From Erodium maritimum (taxonomy: Eukaryota; Streptophyta; Magnoliopsida; Geraniales; Geraniaceae): DNA of 64,000 bases. The stretch covers positions 40,418,557 to 40,482,556 of the forward strand of contig OY997594.1 in the NCBI GenBank assembly GCA_963921825.1, in the 5' to 3' direction. Below the pieces are notes generated by a model, which ran no database searches, was not told where the DNA came from, and saw nothing but the letters and a program-made list of their open reading frames with translations. This document shows, piece by piece, positions 1 through 9,906 of this stretch. The translations under genes were made by a program, and so were the position numbers. Each line of letters starts with the position of its first letter. The stretch's first letter is position 1.

Positions 1-763
1 GTGACAGCCGGAGCACTGATCCTATAGCTAGTAAACCGGACAGATCAAGGGAGAGTGTAGAGGGACATTTCCTATTCCAGTTGTGTTGAGTACGGATGAT
101 CTCGTGAGCTTCACCTGTCTCGACTTGTAAGATACTGGTGTGGGGCTAGGTGTGGCTCCTCAGTACCACCCCGAGCCGCCCTGAGCGACTCATGGTGACC
201 CACGAGGCAGTTGGTCGTGCCTCACTCTATTCCTCTCGGGCCATCTACCGCCAAGGTGTTTGTGGATTTCAGGGTGTCTTGGGTAGGGGTCTCGGATCCA
301 TCCATCCGTCTCCGGGTATGAAATATACCACTGAGGCTCCACTGGTCCATAAACTCAAGGGGGAGGCTCCGTGGCCCTAGGATGGTAAGGATACCAACAA
401 GGTTCTTCTTGGCGTGCCCAGGTTGACGGATCCGGCGATTGCTCAGTCCCTTGATCATGTTGTCTCCCAGCTTCGGCCGAGGTACAGTTCCCACCTCTCA
501 GTCTTGATAAGGACGGGTTTCCAGTATCAGTCGGAGCCACATCAGCATTACTATCTTCCGTGGCACCCGGCCATGATCAGATCCATAACAGGCTCAAGAA
601 AGGTTCTATCATGATAGTGGATTGACCACCATTATTAGGGGTCATCTGTGGAAGGCCAGCGATCTTCCCCAGCTCGTGTCCTCAAATCTGGCGTTTGGTC
701 TCTCACACAATTGTTGTAGACCAGAATTTGGTTGTGCTCAAATCTACTCTTGTGACCGGGAGG
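1..763. other. unassigned sequence, left half of a locus split by a solo LTR
   Basis: No convincing gene is visible. Reading frames are short and overlap on both strands. The sequence continues directly at 4056 once the solo LTR and one copy of its ACGAT duplication are removed, so 1-768 and 4056 onward were contiguous before insertion. I do not recognise the family; it may be an old, decayed repeat. Confidence 0.5.
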
Positions 764-2242
764 ACGATTGTAAGAACCGCTCCCAGTCAAAGCGGCGAAA
801 AACAGGAAAATTTAAAATTTTGGGACAAACACCTAAATGAACCTAAATTTGACCCCGAGGGTCATATCGGACTTAAGTTGACCCCGATATCGACCAAAGT
901 GAGTTCTGGGGGACTCAGGGCAACTTTTTGACCAATTTGGGAAAGGTTGACTTTTTGCCGGAAAAGTCAACCGAGCGACGTTTTGGTCCGTTCGAGGCCC
1001 GTTTTGGATCCAAAAAGCTTAGTCGTCATCACAGCGGTCTTAGTTGGGCTGTTTTCCTTTAGAACGCGAAGTTTCGTAAATTCTTGGAAAATGGGCCCGC
1101 ACGGGGCCCGAGACGGCCGAATTTCGCGAATCTGATTGAAAAATATCTACAAAGATATTTTTCTAACTCATGGTACCCATAAGACACTTGTCATAAATGT
1201 GGTGGTGGTTGGTTTTTAAATTAAAGAAAAAGAAGTATGAGTGGTAGTTTAGTAATTAAGAGGTGGTAGTTGTTATTTTTGAACAAAACAAAAGGGAAGA
1301 GAAGTGATAGGTTCGGCCATAAGAGAAAAAGAAAGAGAAAAGGGAGAGAGAAAGAAGAGAGAAGAAGAGAAGAGAAAAGGAAAAAGAAAAAGGAAGAAAA
1401 GTGTAGGGTTTTGTGATTTCCCGACAATCCGACGGACGGATCGTCTCAACGGTTGAAGAATCGAGCTCCCATCGTCATTCCCTACGGTGAGAACCTATTC
1501 GATTCTCGTTTTGGTATGTTTGAAATTTGGGTTTTGAGTTTAAATGGTTTGATTAAGGTTGGGTTTTGTTTAAGATTGGTTTAAAGATCAATGGTTGAGG
1601 TTTGGGGTTCGTTAGGAACGTTTTGGGGCGAAAAGGAAAATTTTCCATTGTGGCCGTGTGGGGCCCACTTGGTCGGGCCTCGGGTTTTTCATGTTCGGGT
1701 GGCTTTGGATGATCCCCAAGTCGTTAATTCACACCCGGAACGATTTATGGAATTAAATTGTGAAAGTTGTAAATTTCGGGTTTAGAAACTTTAAACGCGA
1801 ATTAAATCGCTCGGAAGTCGGAAATTGATTCCGTCGATTTCATTGGAACCCTTGAATTATTCTAAAATCGTAGAAACAAAAACGGGAATTTTCGGAGCCC
1901 CGGAAGGGCGTTTTCCAATCCCGGGCGGATTCGCCGAGCCGGGCGAATCGGGCATTTCCGGGCCCATTATTGACAATCTCGAGTAATTAGGAAGTTTGAG
2001 AGTGATCGAAATTGTCGGGGTTGCGTTCGAGCATTAAGTTCATTATATTCGGGTTTCGCCTGCTTATTTAAAAAGTGTGTTAATTGTAATCATTGTAGAC
2101 CGTGCCGCCGACCGTGGGAAGAGGAGGCTAAGCGGGTAATTCTGGAGCACGCCGGAGCTTGGGCGTGGACTTTTGGGAAAGTGTTACGAGGTAGGGAAAA
2201 GTAGCCGGATCTCGGCCTCGACTAGGGAAAGTTAACAGTAGA

Positions 2243-2404
2243 AATGCATGTGACACCTAGTGGTGTCGTAGGATGAGTAAGTTTATCGAACACTAGAAAT
2301 GCAGGCGACACTTAGTGGTGTCGTATGATACGTGAACGTATCGAACAATAGAAATGCATGTGACACTTAGTAGTGTCGTAAGATAAGTGAATTTATCGAA
2401 CAAT
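2243..2404 (+). repeat. 55-bp tandem array with paired stem-loops
   Basis: Three 55-bp units, plus a decayed fourth just beyond, each begin AGAAATGCAKG. Each unit has two small inverted repeats. The first is GACACC-TAGT-GGTGTC at 2252-2267, GACACT-TAGT-GGTGTC at 2307-2322 and GACACT-TAGT-AGTGTC at 2362-2377. The second is GATGAG-TAAG-TTTATC at 2272-2287, GATACG-TGAA-CGTATC at 2327-2342 and GATAAG-TGAA-TTTATC at 2382-2397. Stem changes are largely compensated. Confidence 0.85.
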
Positions 2405-2460
2405 GGAAATACTGGTGGCATTTGGTTGTGCCCGGAGGTTGATTGAATTGTTTGTGTTTG

Positions 2461-2950
2461 TGGGTGGCCATGAGTGTCGTTGGGGTGTTGAACCCGTATA
2501 TTACTATTGGTGTGTCGTGGGTGGCCATGAGTGTCGTTGGGGTGTTGAACCCGTAATATATATTATTGTTGGTGTGTCTTGGGTGGCCATGAGTGTCGTT
2601 GGGGTGTTGAACCCGTATATTATTGTTGGTGTGTCGTGGGTGGCCATGAGTGTCGTTGGGGTGTTGAACCCGTATATTACTATTGGTGTGTCGTGGGTGG
2701 CCATGAGTGCCGTTGGGTTGTTGAACCCGTATATTACTGTTGGTGTGTAGTGTGTGGCCATGAGTGTCGTTGGGGTGTTGAACCCGTATATTACTGTTGG
2801 TGTGTTCTGGGTGGCCATGAGTGCCGTTGGGGTGTTGAACCCGTATATTATTGTTGGTGTGTCGTGTGTGGCCATGAGTGTCGTTGGGGTGTTGAACCCG
2901 TATATTATTGTTGGTGTGTCGTGGGTGGCCAGGTGTGCCCGTGGGGAGTT
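2461..2950 (+). repeat. 58-bp minisatellite inside the LTR
   Basis: About nine units of roughly 58 bp, each containing GGTGGCCATGAG, then GTTGGGGTGTTGAACCCGT, then a variable TATTAYTGTTGGTGTGTCGT tract. The same unit is present about once in the copy at 57714-60489 (near 58705-58760) and at least four times in the copy at 62020-64000, so unit number varies between family members. Long open frames across it on both strands come from the repeat, not from a gene. Confidence 0.9.
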
Positions 2951-3083
2951 GAACCCGTGTTGGTTGACTGACTTGCCTAGTGGTAATTAGTCGTGTTGTC
3001 GTCTTCTCTTTGTTTGCGGGGTGTTGTGTGCCATTTGGTTGTGACTGTGATTGTTCTGGTGACTGTTGAGCTATGCCCATGGG

Positions 3084-3425
3084 TGTGTCGTACTCTCCGG
3101 TGCGCGGTCGGTAAAGAGCAGAGGGCTGTGGTCCCCATCAGGTGAGTAGCACCTTCCGGCGCGTGATCGGTAAAGTGTGAGGTTAGAGTTGTGCCCGAGG
3201 GGTGTGTCGTACCCTCTAATGCGTGGTCGGTAAAGAGCAGAGGGTTGTGGTCCCCGTAGGTGAGTAGCACCTTCCGGCGCGTGATTGGTAAAGTGCTGAG
3301 GCTGGATTTATGCCCGAGGGGTGTGTCGTACCCTCCGGTGCGCGGTCGGTAAAGAGCAGAGGGTTGTGTCCCCATCAGGTCAGTAGCACCTTCCGGCGCG
3401 TGATCGGTAAAGTGCTGAGGCTTGT
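3084..3425 (+). repeat. 118-bp tandem repeat made of alternating 59-bp half-units
   Basis: Three copies of a roughly 118-bp unit starting near GGTGTGTCGTAC (about 3084, 3200, 3319). The motif GGTCGGTAAAG or GATCGGTAAAG recurs about every 59 bp. Even and odd halves differ (GTGCGCGG versus GCGCGTGA), so this is a higher-order repeat. An equivalent array lies at about 58253-58590 on the minus strand. Confidence 0.85.
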
Positions 3426-3652
3426 GGTTGTGGTTTGCGTGATGTTGATCACTTATGTGTTGTTATCTTTGAGGTCGTCATTACGGTGTCGGGTCTACAT
3501 TATGTGTACGGGTGTTTAGTTTGGTTGGGGAAAGTAACAACTTTCGTGTGATCATCGGGTTATTTTGAGTTTGGGGATGGTAGTCCCCGGTGTTTTGTCT
3601 GTTGTTGGTGTTTCCGGCATTTTCTGCTAGTATGCCGTAGTCAGTCTGGTAT

Positions 3653-3808
3653 CCGAATTCGGGCGTGACAACGATGGTATAGGTGGGGTGGGATCATAGA
3701 TACTAGGCGTGTTCTAATTGGTCCCCAGTGTCCTCTGTCTGCATCGGTTGGATCAGAGATACATTGGGGGCCGAGTTATTCCGCGGGGGTTGCCAGAATA
3801 TGGCGACG
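3653..3808 (+). repeat. 156-bp patch copied from the LTR end plus 3' flank
   Basis: Matches 4033-4188 base for base at a constant offset of 380, with three mismatches seen by eye (3680, 3720, 3791). The source comprises the last 18 bases of the LTR, the ACGAT duplication and 133 bases of flank. In the sister copy (minus strand, 57714-60489) this place holds about 56 different bases with a GNRA-type hairpin. Copy 1 has therefore lost that hairpin. Confidence 0.9.
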
Positions 3809-4055
3809 AGGCGGACTAGAGGAACTCTCGAAGCTTGAAGAGCTGGGAGCGGGAGTCTGGGTTTTTTGGGAGTTTAGCGACGTATGCTTTGGTTTTTGTC
3901 CGCTTGTTTTGGACGTATTTCAAGTTGTAAAATATTATTTTGATTAACTCAAAGTGGTGATTTTAAGCGGTTTATTAAAATGTTTGAAAACTGTTTTATT
4001 GTTTCACCGTTCGCGTTCCGGGTTCGGTCCCGCCGAATTCGGGCGTGACAACGAT

Positions 4056-4611
4056 GGTACAGGTGGGGTGGGATCATAGATACTAGGCGTGTTCTAATTT
4101 GTCCCCAGTGTCCTCTGTCTGCATCGGTTGGATCAGAGATACATTGGGGGCCGAGTTATTCCGCGGGGGTCGCCAGAATATGGCGACGTGGTGGTTTGTA
4201 TCGTGGTTATGATCGGAAAAGATGAGTAATTGGATGGGCTTCGCCATTTCGTTTTGCAGGAAACGGCAGTTGGTGGAGAGGGCGTCGGGGCCACCCCATG
4301 AGATGATCCAAGATTCTCAATTGGTTAATCATGTTATGGTTTGGCGTCGAACCGATAGACGGAACGTTGGGGCAGATGTTGGTGATCGTGGTGCTCTATC
4401 ATCCATGAAGGTTGGTTGATCATAGATGAGAAGAAACTCAAAGAGTGATCGGCGGAAACCGAAATGATTTGGGGAAGAAGAGAGTTTGAAAAGCTTGAGA
4501 AAACTCTAAACGACAAAGATTTTCTTGAATGATATATTTCTATTTGAATTCTTGTATAATAAATAAATAAATACTGAATAACGGGCTGTATGGATAAACC
4601 TAGATCGTAAT
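4056..4611. other. right half of the split locus and PRODH 3' flank
   Basis: Continues the sequence of 1-768. A short open frame at 4222-4419 (65 residues) resembles nothing I recognise. No other gene signal is seen between the solo LTR and the PRODH 3' end. Confidence 0.5.
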
Positions 4612-4617
4612 TTTATT
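4612..4617 (-). terminator. polyadenylation signal of PRODH (AATAAA)
   Basis: TTTATT on the plus strand is AATAAA on the minus strand, about 45 bases past the PRODH stop codon. The position suits a plant near-upstream element. Confidence 0.55.
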
Positions 4618-4659
4618 TCCGAAGGATATACATACATGAATACCTCGTAATCGTGAAAT

Positions 4660-6174
4660 TTACAAAAGTAGATCTTTAAATCTCCTTATCAACTCCTTGG
4701 TCATGAGTTGGCGGTCAAGAGTGGATGTTTGTAAGAGGCCTCTGTTCTCTTCCGCCCTCCTGAGGAGGTACGGTATGACCTTGTCGACGGGGCCATAAGG
4801 CAAGTACTTGCTGACCTCGAAGCCCGCGTTCCGCAAGCCGAACGACAGCCCATCTGACATCCCATACAGCTGTGCGAAGTGCAGCATTTGGTTCCCCTTG
4901 GCGATCCCCAAATCTCTGGCTTTGGATGCCACCATTTTCCCTGAATCCACGTTATGGGTCGCCAGAACCACCGCCCCGTTGCCGCGAGCAATCCTCTCGA
5001 GCATCCAGGAGGCGCACTCGTTGTAGCAGGTGTGGGTGTCATCGATGGTGCTGTGCACCGGAGAGGCGTATCCGAGGGCGGAAGCCAGCTTGGATTCGCT
5101 CGACATGTAAGCTCCCCTCACCAACTTGATCCCGAGGGACACGCCCTTCTCCTCCGCGGCGTCCGCAGCAAGCATCAGCCTCTCCTGGGCGTCCTTCAGG
5201 TACGCCTGCACCGTCCCGTACACAAGGGGCCTGCCTTGGCGGTAGCAGAGGGCGGAGGAGTAAGTGAGGTAGTCTATGGCGGGTTGGATGGAGGTGTACT
5301 CGGCGTCCACGGCCACGGGGACGCCGGCCTCCTGGCACCGCCCGCAGATGGTGAGGAGCCTCTGGTGGCCTTCCTGGAGGGCCAGCTCCTCTTCCTGGCT
5401 CAGAGCCTCGGGCTTGGCCATGGTGTGGTACAATGGGCTCGATTCACCGAACAAGGGGAGCGTCTCCTGCTTCCATGGGAGCTGGAGAGATGGGTCCCTC
5501 TGCTGCCACCTCAGCAAGTCGCTCACTTTCTTTAGCAACTCCGTCGCCACGATTGCTGTTAGCTTCACCACCACAAAACTCACCTGTGCACAAATGAAAC
5601 AAATATTTGTTATAAAATTTATATAACTAGCTATTTTTAATATAAAAAATTGATAGATTCACAAGTGACGTACGGTGGATGGTGGAAGCTTCTGGGCCAA
5701 TTCTACGGTAGCGAGGAAATTGTGGAGATTGCGATCACAAGCATTGCAATCCTCCACCGCGTAAACCATCATGCCTTTCAGCCCCGCTTCGCGGAGTTCC
5801 TCCATCGTCCGACCCACTTCACCGGCGTCCTCGCCGGCGCAGAACTGCTCGTAAAACGTGTGCTTGACGGTGGCAAGCATGGCCTCCCGCAGCACCGGCG
5901 CGTCCATAAGCTTGGAGTTCATCATCCACATGCCCAAATCCACCATCGGCTTCACCGCCACCATGTGCATGTTGGCCGCCGACTTGGCCAGCTTCCCCGT
6001 CGTCACCGAGGAGAAGAGCCTCTTGGCGTCATTCAGGTCCAGAACGGGCGGCTCCTCGGCGGCCTTATCAGACAATGTGAAGGGGGATATGTCCGCGACG
6101 GAAGAGGAGTTGAGAGCCCTGCCGAGGTGGCGGAGAGGGTTGAGGAGCTTGGGGGAGGCGGCGCGAATGGCCAT
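4660..6174 (-). CDS. PRODH: proline dehydrogenase, mitochondrial (two exons)
   Basis: FAD-dependent enzyme of the mitochondrial inner membrane that oxidises proline to P5C and passes electrons to the respiratory chain. Exon 1 is 5674-6174 and exon 2 is 4660-5583. The 90-bp intron (5584-5673) has GT and AG ends and phase 0. The predicted protein has 474 residues, close to plant family members (about 480-500). The N-terminus is rich in R, K, S, A and L with few acids, as in a transit peptide. The PutA-type barrel follows, with VDAEYTSIQ near 259, KLVRGAY near 320, ATHN near 376, QLYGMSDGLS near 405, and YLPYG...PYLLRRAEEN near 427-448. In the family, the last segment supplies arginines that bind the proline carboxylate. 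An upstream in-frame ATG at 6216 would add 14 residues, but it lies only 15 bases from the TATA box, probably before the transcription start, so I chose 6174. No stops or frameshifts are seen; the gene looks functional. Confidence 0.95.
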
Positions 6175-6230
6175 AAAAGTGTGTCTAAAAATATTCAAGT
6201 GTTTATGTTTAAACAAGGGAAGGCTTGGGT

Positions 6231-6240
6231 CTTATATATA
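6231..6240 (-). promoter_or_regulatory. TATA box of PRODH
   Basis: CTTATATATA on the plus strand reads TATATATAAG on the minus strand. A transcript starting about 30 bases downstream would begin near 6205, between the two candidate ATG codons, favouring the start at 6174. Confidence 0.7.
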
Positions 6241-6441
6241 GGAGTTTTGACTAATTATGTATGTCGATTGTATACAAAGTAGCGTTGCTAGCTGGGTCTT
6301 AACATGAGCTGACTCAGGAACATGTAGGCATGACTCCTCTCTTATACCCTAAAATATTACACAACACAATAAGGCCTCATTTTCGTCTCTAGTATCAAAC
6401 ATGGATCACACTTGTATAATATCTAATTAAATTTTAATTTC
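6241..6441 (-). promoter_or_regulatory. remaining proximal promoter of PRODH
   Basis: About 200 bases of original upstream DNA remain before the first retroposon duplication at 6442. It contains a palindromic GCN4/AP-1-like site TGACTCA at 6310-6316 and a second TGACTC nearby at 6333. In Arabidopsis, bZIP factors of group S1 act on PRODH through the related ACTCAT element. I do not see ACTCAT itself here, so a link to bZIP control is inference. Confidence 0.45.
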
Positions 6442-6458
6442 AATCAAAATCAAATGAA

Positions 6459-8450
6459 GTTTCATCATACCTAATTTTTTAATCTCTTGTTCTCTCTAGG
6501 GGTGGCCAAAAAAAAATCGAAACCGCTAAAATCAATCACCACCAACCGGAAACTGTACCGAAAAATCCGAAACCGGAAAGTTAACGGTTGGCTGCGGGTT
6601 CTTGGTTGGTTGTCGGTTCTTGAAACGTCAAACCATCGGTTAACCAATCAAACCGGTACTGTTCATTATATACATGTAACTTCATAATAACCATTGATTT
6701 GATATAGATGAATGGCCCATGAGCACTCTTTTGTGTCACACGGATTGCTAACATAGAACACGATGACTTATATGTAATTTTTCTTTTGTTTTGGAGAATG
6801 CAGTAATATGTTTTGGCTTGAAATAGAAATGTGTATGGTTATTGGTATATAAATTTGTACTTCCATGTAGTAAAGTGGTTGGTTGGTTAAAACCACTAAC
6901 CAACCGGTCAGTGAACTAACTGGTTGGTTTCACTGTAGAAAAATGGTTTTCAGGTTGGGTTGGTTCCAAGATATGTCAAACCAGTAATATTGGGTTGGGT
7001 TCGTAAAGGGTTCCATTGGGTGATTAACCACCCAATGTCCACCCCTAGTTCTCTCTAGAAACCTCCTGCCCCTACTCGGCCTTCTTCTGCTTTATCGTTT
7101 TAGCCGCCGGCGACGGTCCTCTCCAGGATATCGCCGGTGGCTATCAAACTCTCTTTAACTTGCTTTCTTCTCCTTCTTTCCTTCGTTTTCCCTTTCGACC
7201 CGTTCTGTTTCTCAAAGCCATTATCCTTCCTCCTTTTCTTCTCCGTCTGTCAGATCTACTTCCCGACGCCTTAATCTCATCGATGAGGACTTTGTCTTGT
7301 CTCTCACCTTTGCTGGTCGTCTAGCTGGTGTTGGCCACTAACGGGAACTCGGTTTACCGAGATCTGAGAAACGGATGGCATATCTATGAGGAGGAAAACC
7401 TTTTACCCCCCTTTCCACCTGCTACCTGACGACTTGTCTTCAATCTGAAGAGCTGGAGTTGTCTCTTTCCTCTATGGGCGTTTGGTTGATGTTGGCCGCC
7501 ATCGAGATATAGGGTTTCTTCGATCGGAGAGATGAGTGGCAAGTTTACTAGGCTGAGTTCTCCCGAGCCCTTCATTCCTCCACGCCCAAGTTTTCCTCTT
7601 TGATCCCTTCCTTTTTAGTCTCCCCTCCTCATCGGGTGACCACGGTCGGCGATGTCCTCCGTGGGTTGTTTCGCCTTTGAGCTCTGTTGGAACTAATTTG
7701 GGTTGGGATTGTGGGGATTTTTGTGGTTGTGTGTGGGTCGTGCTTGGATTTTGGGTCTCCTTTGTTTTTGGTTCGTCGTATAGTGTAGGTCAACGGCGGG
7801 TTACCGTTTCTAGTAATTTTGGTCGAGTGTGGGGGAGGGGGAGGTTTGGCTTTTGAGCTTCCTGGTGGCGCGTTGGGGACGGGTTCTGGTGCTACTGAGG
7901 TTGCTGGTCTTTGGCGTCTCACTGGTGGTGGTGATCTTTCCCGCGGCGGTGCTCCTCGGTGGTCCTGCTCATCTAACGTTATTGGGTCCTATCACCTTGA
8001 CTTATGAGCGGCTCGAGGCTTTGCATGGTTCGAGGTTGGTGTGTGGCTCGAGGTCTGACAATGGCCCTTGACGCTTGGCTGGGGTAGCTTGTCGGCTAGG
8101 GTTTTCTTTTAACTTTTACTGTTTTTTCTGTTGGGCCTGAGGCCCTGTTTGTTCTTGGGTTGGGCTTAATTTCTGTTTTTCTCTGTTTTTAAGGTTGTGT
8201 TTGGTTCCCTTTGTGGGGTTGTTATGAGGCCACGCTTGATGTCGGTGCTCTTGGGTTGTAACTCTTGTTTACTTCATGTCTGTCAAATTTGGTATAGGAT
8301 CGTTGACCATCCTTTTTGGTTGGACATTATGTCCATTGGCGTATTGTCGAGGGTTTGATTTATCAAACTGCTCTTGGTTGTTCTGTGGACTGACTCGTCA
8401 GTGTCTTGCCCTCCCCTTTATTTCGAAGGATTGCATTCTTTATAATAAAA
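6459..8450 (+). mobile_element. retroposon inserted upstream of PRODH
   Basis: Flanked by a 17-bp duplication AATCAAAATCAAATRAA (6442-6458 and 8451-8467, one mismatch). The 3' end at 8450 is A-rich (ATAATAAAA). Without the hAT MITE it is about 1.4 kb. It holds pyrimidine-rich and GC-rich tracts (7060-8090) and a T-rich 3' part (8090-8440) like a LINE untranslated region. No reverse transcriptase is visible, so it is probably a non-autonomous or internally deleted LINE. Short open frames at 7384-7922 and 7819-8071 show no known domain. Confidence 0.7.
6497..7047. mobile_element. hAT-type MITE (551 bp)
   Basis: Terminal inverted repeats TAGGGGTGG / CCACCCCTA are flanked by a perfect 8-bp duplication GTTCTCTC (6489-6496 and 7048-7055), the size typical of hAT. 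The interior is rich in AACCGGT and GGTTGG motifs and has no coding capacity. It sits inside the retroposon 6459-8450, so it is the younger insertion. Confidence 0.9.
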
Positions 8451-8467
8451 AATCAAAATCAAATAAA

Positions 8468-8560
8468 ACATTAAGCCCATAAGAAAATCGCATCTTAAAC
8501 TCGTCTCGGCCTTACAATAATATCATATGTCATAGTTCGATTATATGATATAATTCAATG
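8468..8560. other. island of original DNA between two retroposons
   Basis: About 93 bases between the duplication of the retroposon 6459-8450 and that of the next one (8561-8576). Removing insertions places it next to the PRODH proximal promoter. No gene or motif is recognised. Confidence 0.6.
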
Positions 8561-9906
8561 CAATGTTTTCAAATATATTTTTTGATAAGTAATGGAAATA
8601 TTATTAAAGCATTAAGATGGTCGTAAAACTGCTACCATCATACAATCCAAGGAAACTACAATAATATTGAATAACAAGAACATAAATGTAAATTTTTCTC
8701 TTGGACATAGGGGCGGTCAGAGGGGGGAAACTGCGGTAGAATCTAGAGACACCGATACAACATACTTCAACCAAAAATACTGACCGAGCAGACCAAGTGA
8801 AGTTTTTGTAGTAGGGGACCGATACCTCCCCCAGGAAATCAGCGTGCGTCGTCCTCCCTTGACTGATATTGGTAAGACTCCTAAACGCGGGAGTGCTGAC
8901 CCCAAACTGGTACTGGACAATCATGTTGACTGTTGGCGGAACCGTCTCCACCATACGCCCAGAGAGGTGGTGCAGTCGACCGACCCCTCCCTGAACCCCC
9001 AAGGACTCATTCTTGGAGGCGGGGGTGCTTGTGACCCCCACCGCTACTGTATATGACGCCCCATCAGAAGCTGTCAATTGTGAGTAAGTGACCCGATCCT
9101 GCACCGGGCCGCCCGACCCATGCCTTGTGACCCATGCCCCGACTTCGCCCGGCCCAACCCGGGTCCAACTCGTTTCAGTTGCAGCCTGAGTAGCCCTTGA
9201 CTCACGCCGATCAGGCCCTGACCCGGCCCACGACAACCCCGTCGACCCATCCTGTCAGGCCCTACAGGCTTCCGCGAGGAACTCCCAGCCCAGGGCCATG
9301 TCCCCTCGGTCCCAGTCCGGCCCACGGGCAGAAGCCCTAGTTTTTTCGCGCGCCATCGCCTTCCTCTTCCTTCGCCGCCGCGCCAATGCTTCGGATGATC
9401 CCTCCGTGCTGAACCGTCCTCCGACAAGCCCAACACTTCGCCGTGGCACAAAACCCTAGGCCTTCCCGTCCATGACATAGCCTCCACACCTATAACCCTC
9501 AGCGAGATCTCCACGACCTTCCCCATATCGACCTGACGTGGTTGTATTCGTACCACCCTTATAACGAGAAGCCCTTGTACATGCCGCTCCTGCCAAGACA
9601 CCCCATCGGAAAGCACTGATGGTTGCTCGTCAGATCGGCTTTCAAACCAAGACAACGGATGCGGTGACGGAGTTGACGCCCATGGCTACCTTACTCCTTC
9701 CCTACCGTTTCTCGACAAAAGGAGGCTGTCGGACACCGCCGTCTCCCTTTATCGTGAAACCCTAGATAAATAGAGCCACTTGTCTCGTGAATACATGAAG
9801 ATGCACCGTAGATTGAGTTGTTTTCACCCCCATGGCAGCTTGACAAAGAGGATAAGCCAACCATGGAAGAGAACAGCTTCACTCCTCGTTCCAGCTTAGT
9901 CGTGGG

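Larger units (their letters stand above)
769..4050 (+). mobile_element. solo LTR, family A copy 1 (3,282 bp)
   Basis: Begins TGTAAGAACC and ends GGGCGTGACA, with a 5-bp duplication ACGAT on both sides (764-768 and 4051-4055). There is no internal domain, so it is a solo LTR left by LTR-LTR recombination. Two other copies occur in the window: 57714-60489 on the minus strand and 62020 onward. The LTR is unusually long and contains three successive tandem arrays (2243-2404, 2461-2950, 3084-3425). All three copies keep a splice-donor-like CTACG/GTGAGAAC (GT at 1487 here) and an acceptor-like AG (2098). The overall design, with a long GC-rich transcribed leader and TGACA end, fits a Ty3/gypsy chromovirus LTR, but without an internal domain this is inference. 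A patch at 3653-3808 was copied from the flank. Confidence 0.9.

Noticed and set aside
2461-2950. Regular repeats that could be taken for a CRISPR array
   Set aside because: Units are contiguous with decayed, similar spacers, sit inside a plant LTR, and no cas genes are present.
2367-3080. Long open frames on both strands (up to 237 residues) with repeated amino-acid units
   Set aside because: They run through the 58-bp minisatellite; every frame repeats the same DNA unit, and unit number varies among LTR copies. No start context or domain.
4954-5535. 193-residue frame antisense to PRODH, and a 210-residue one at 5650-6282
   Set aside because: Mirror frames of a GC-rich coding exon; PRODH on the other strand explains the sequence completely.
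8604-9655. Host gene on the minus strand (frames of 210 and 193 residues)
   Set aside because: The sequence is enclosed by a 16-bp duplication and a LINE-like tail, has no known domain, and is best explained as a retroposon body.
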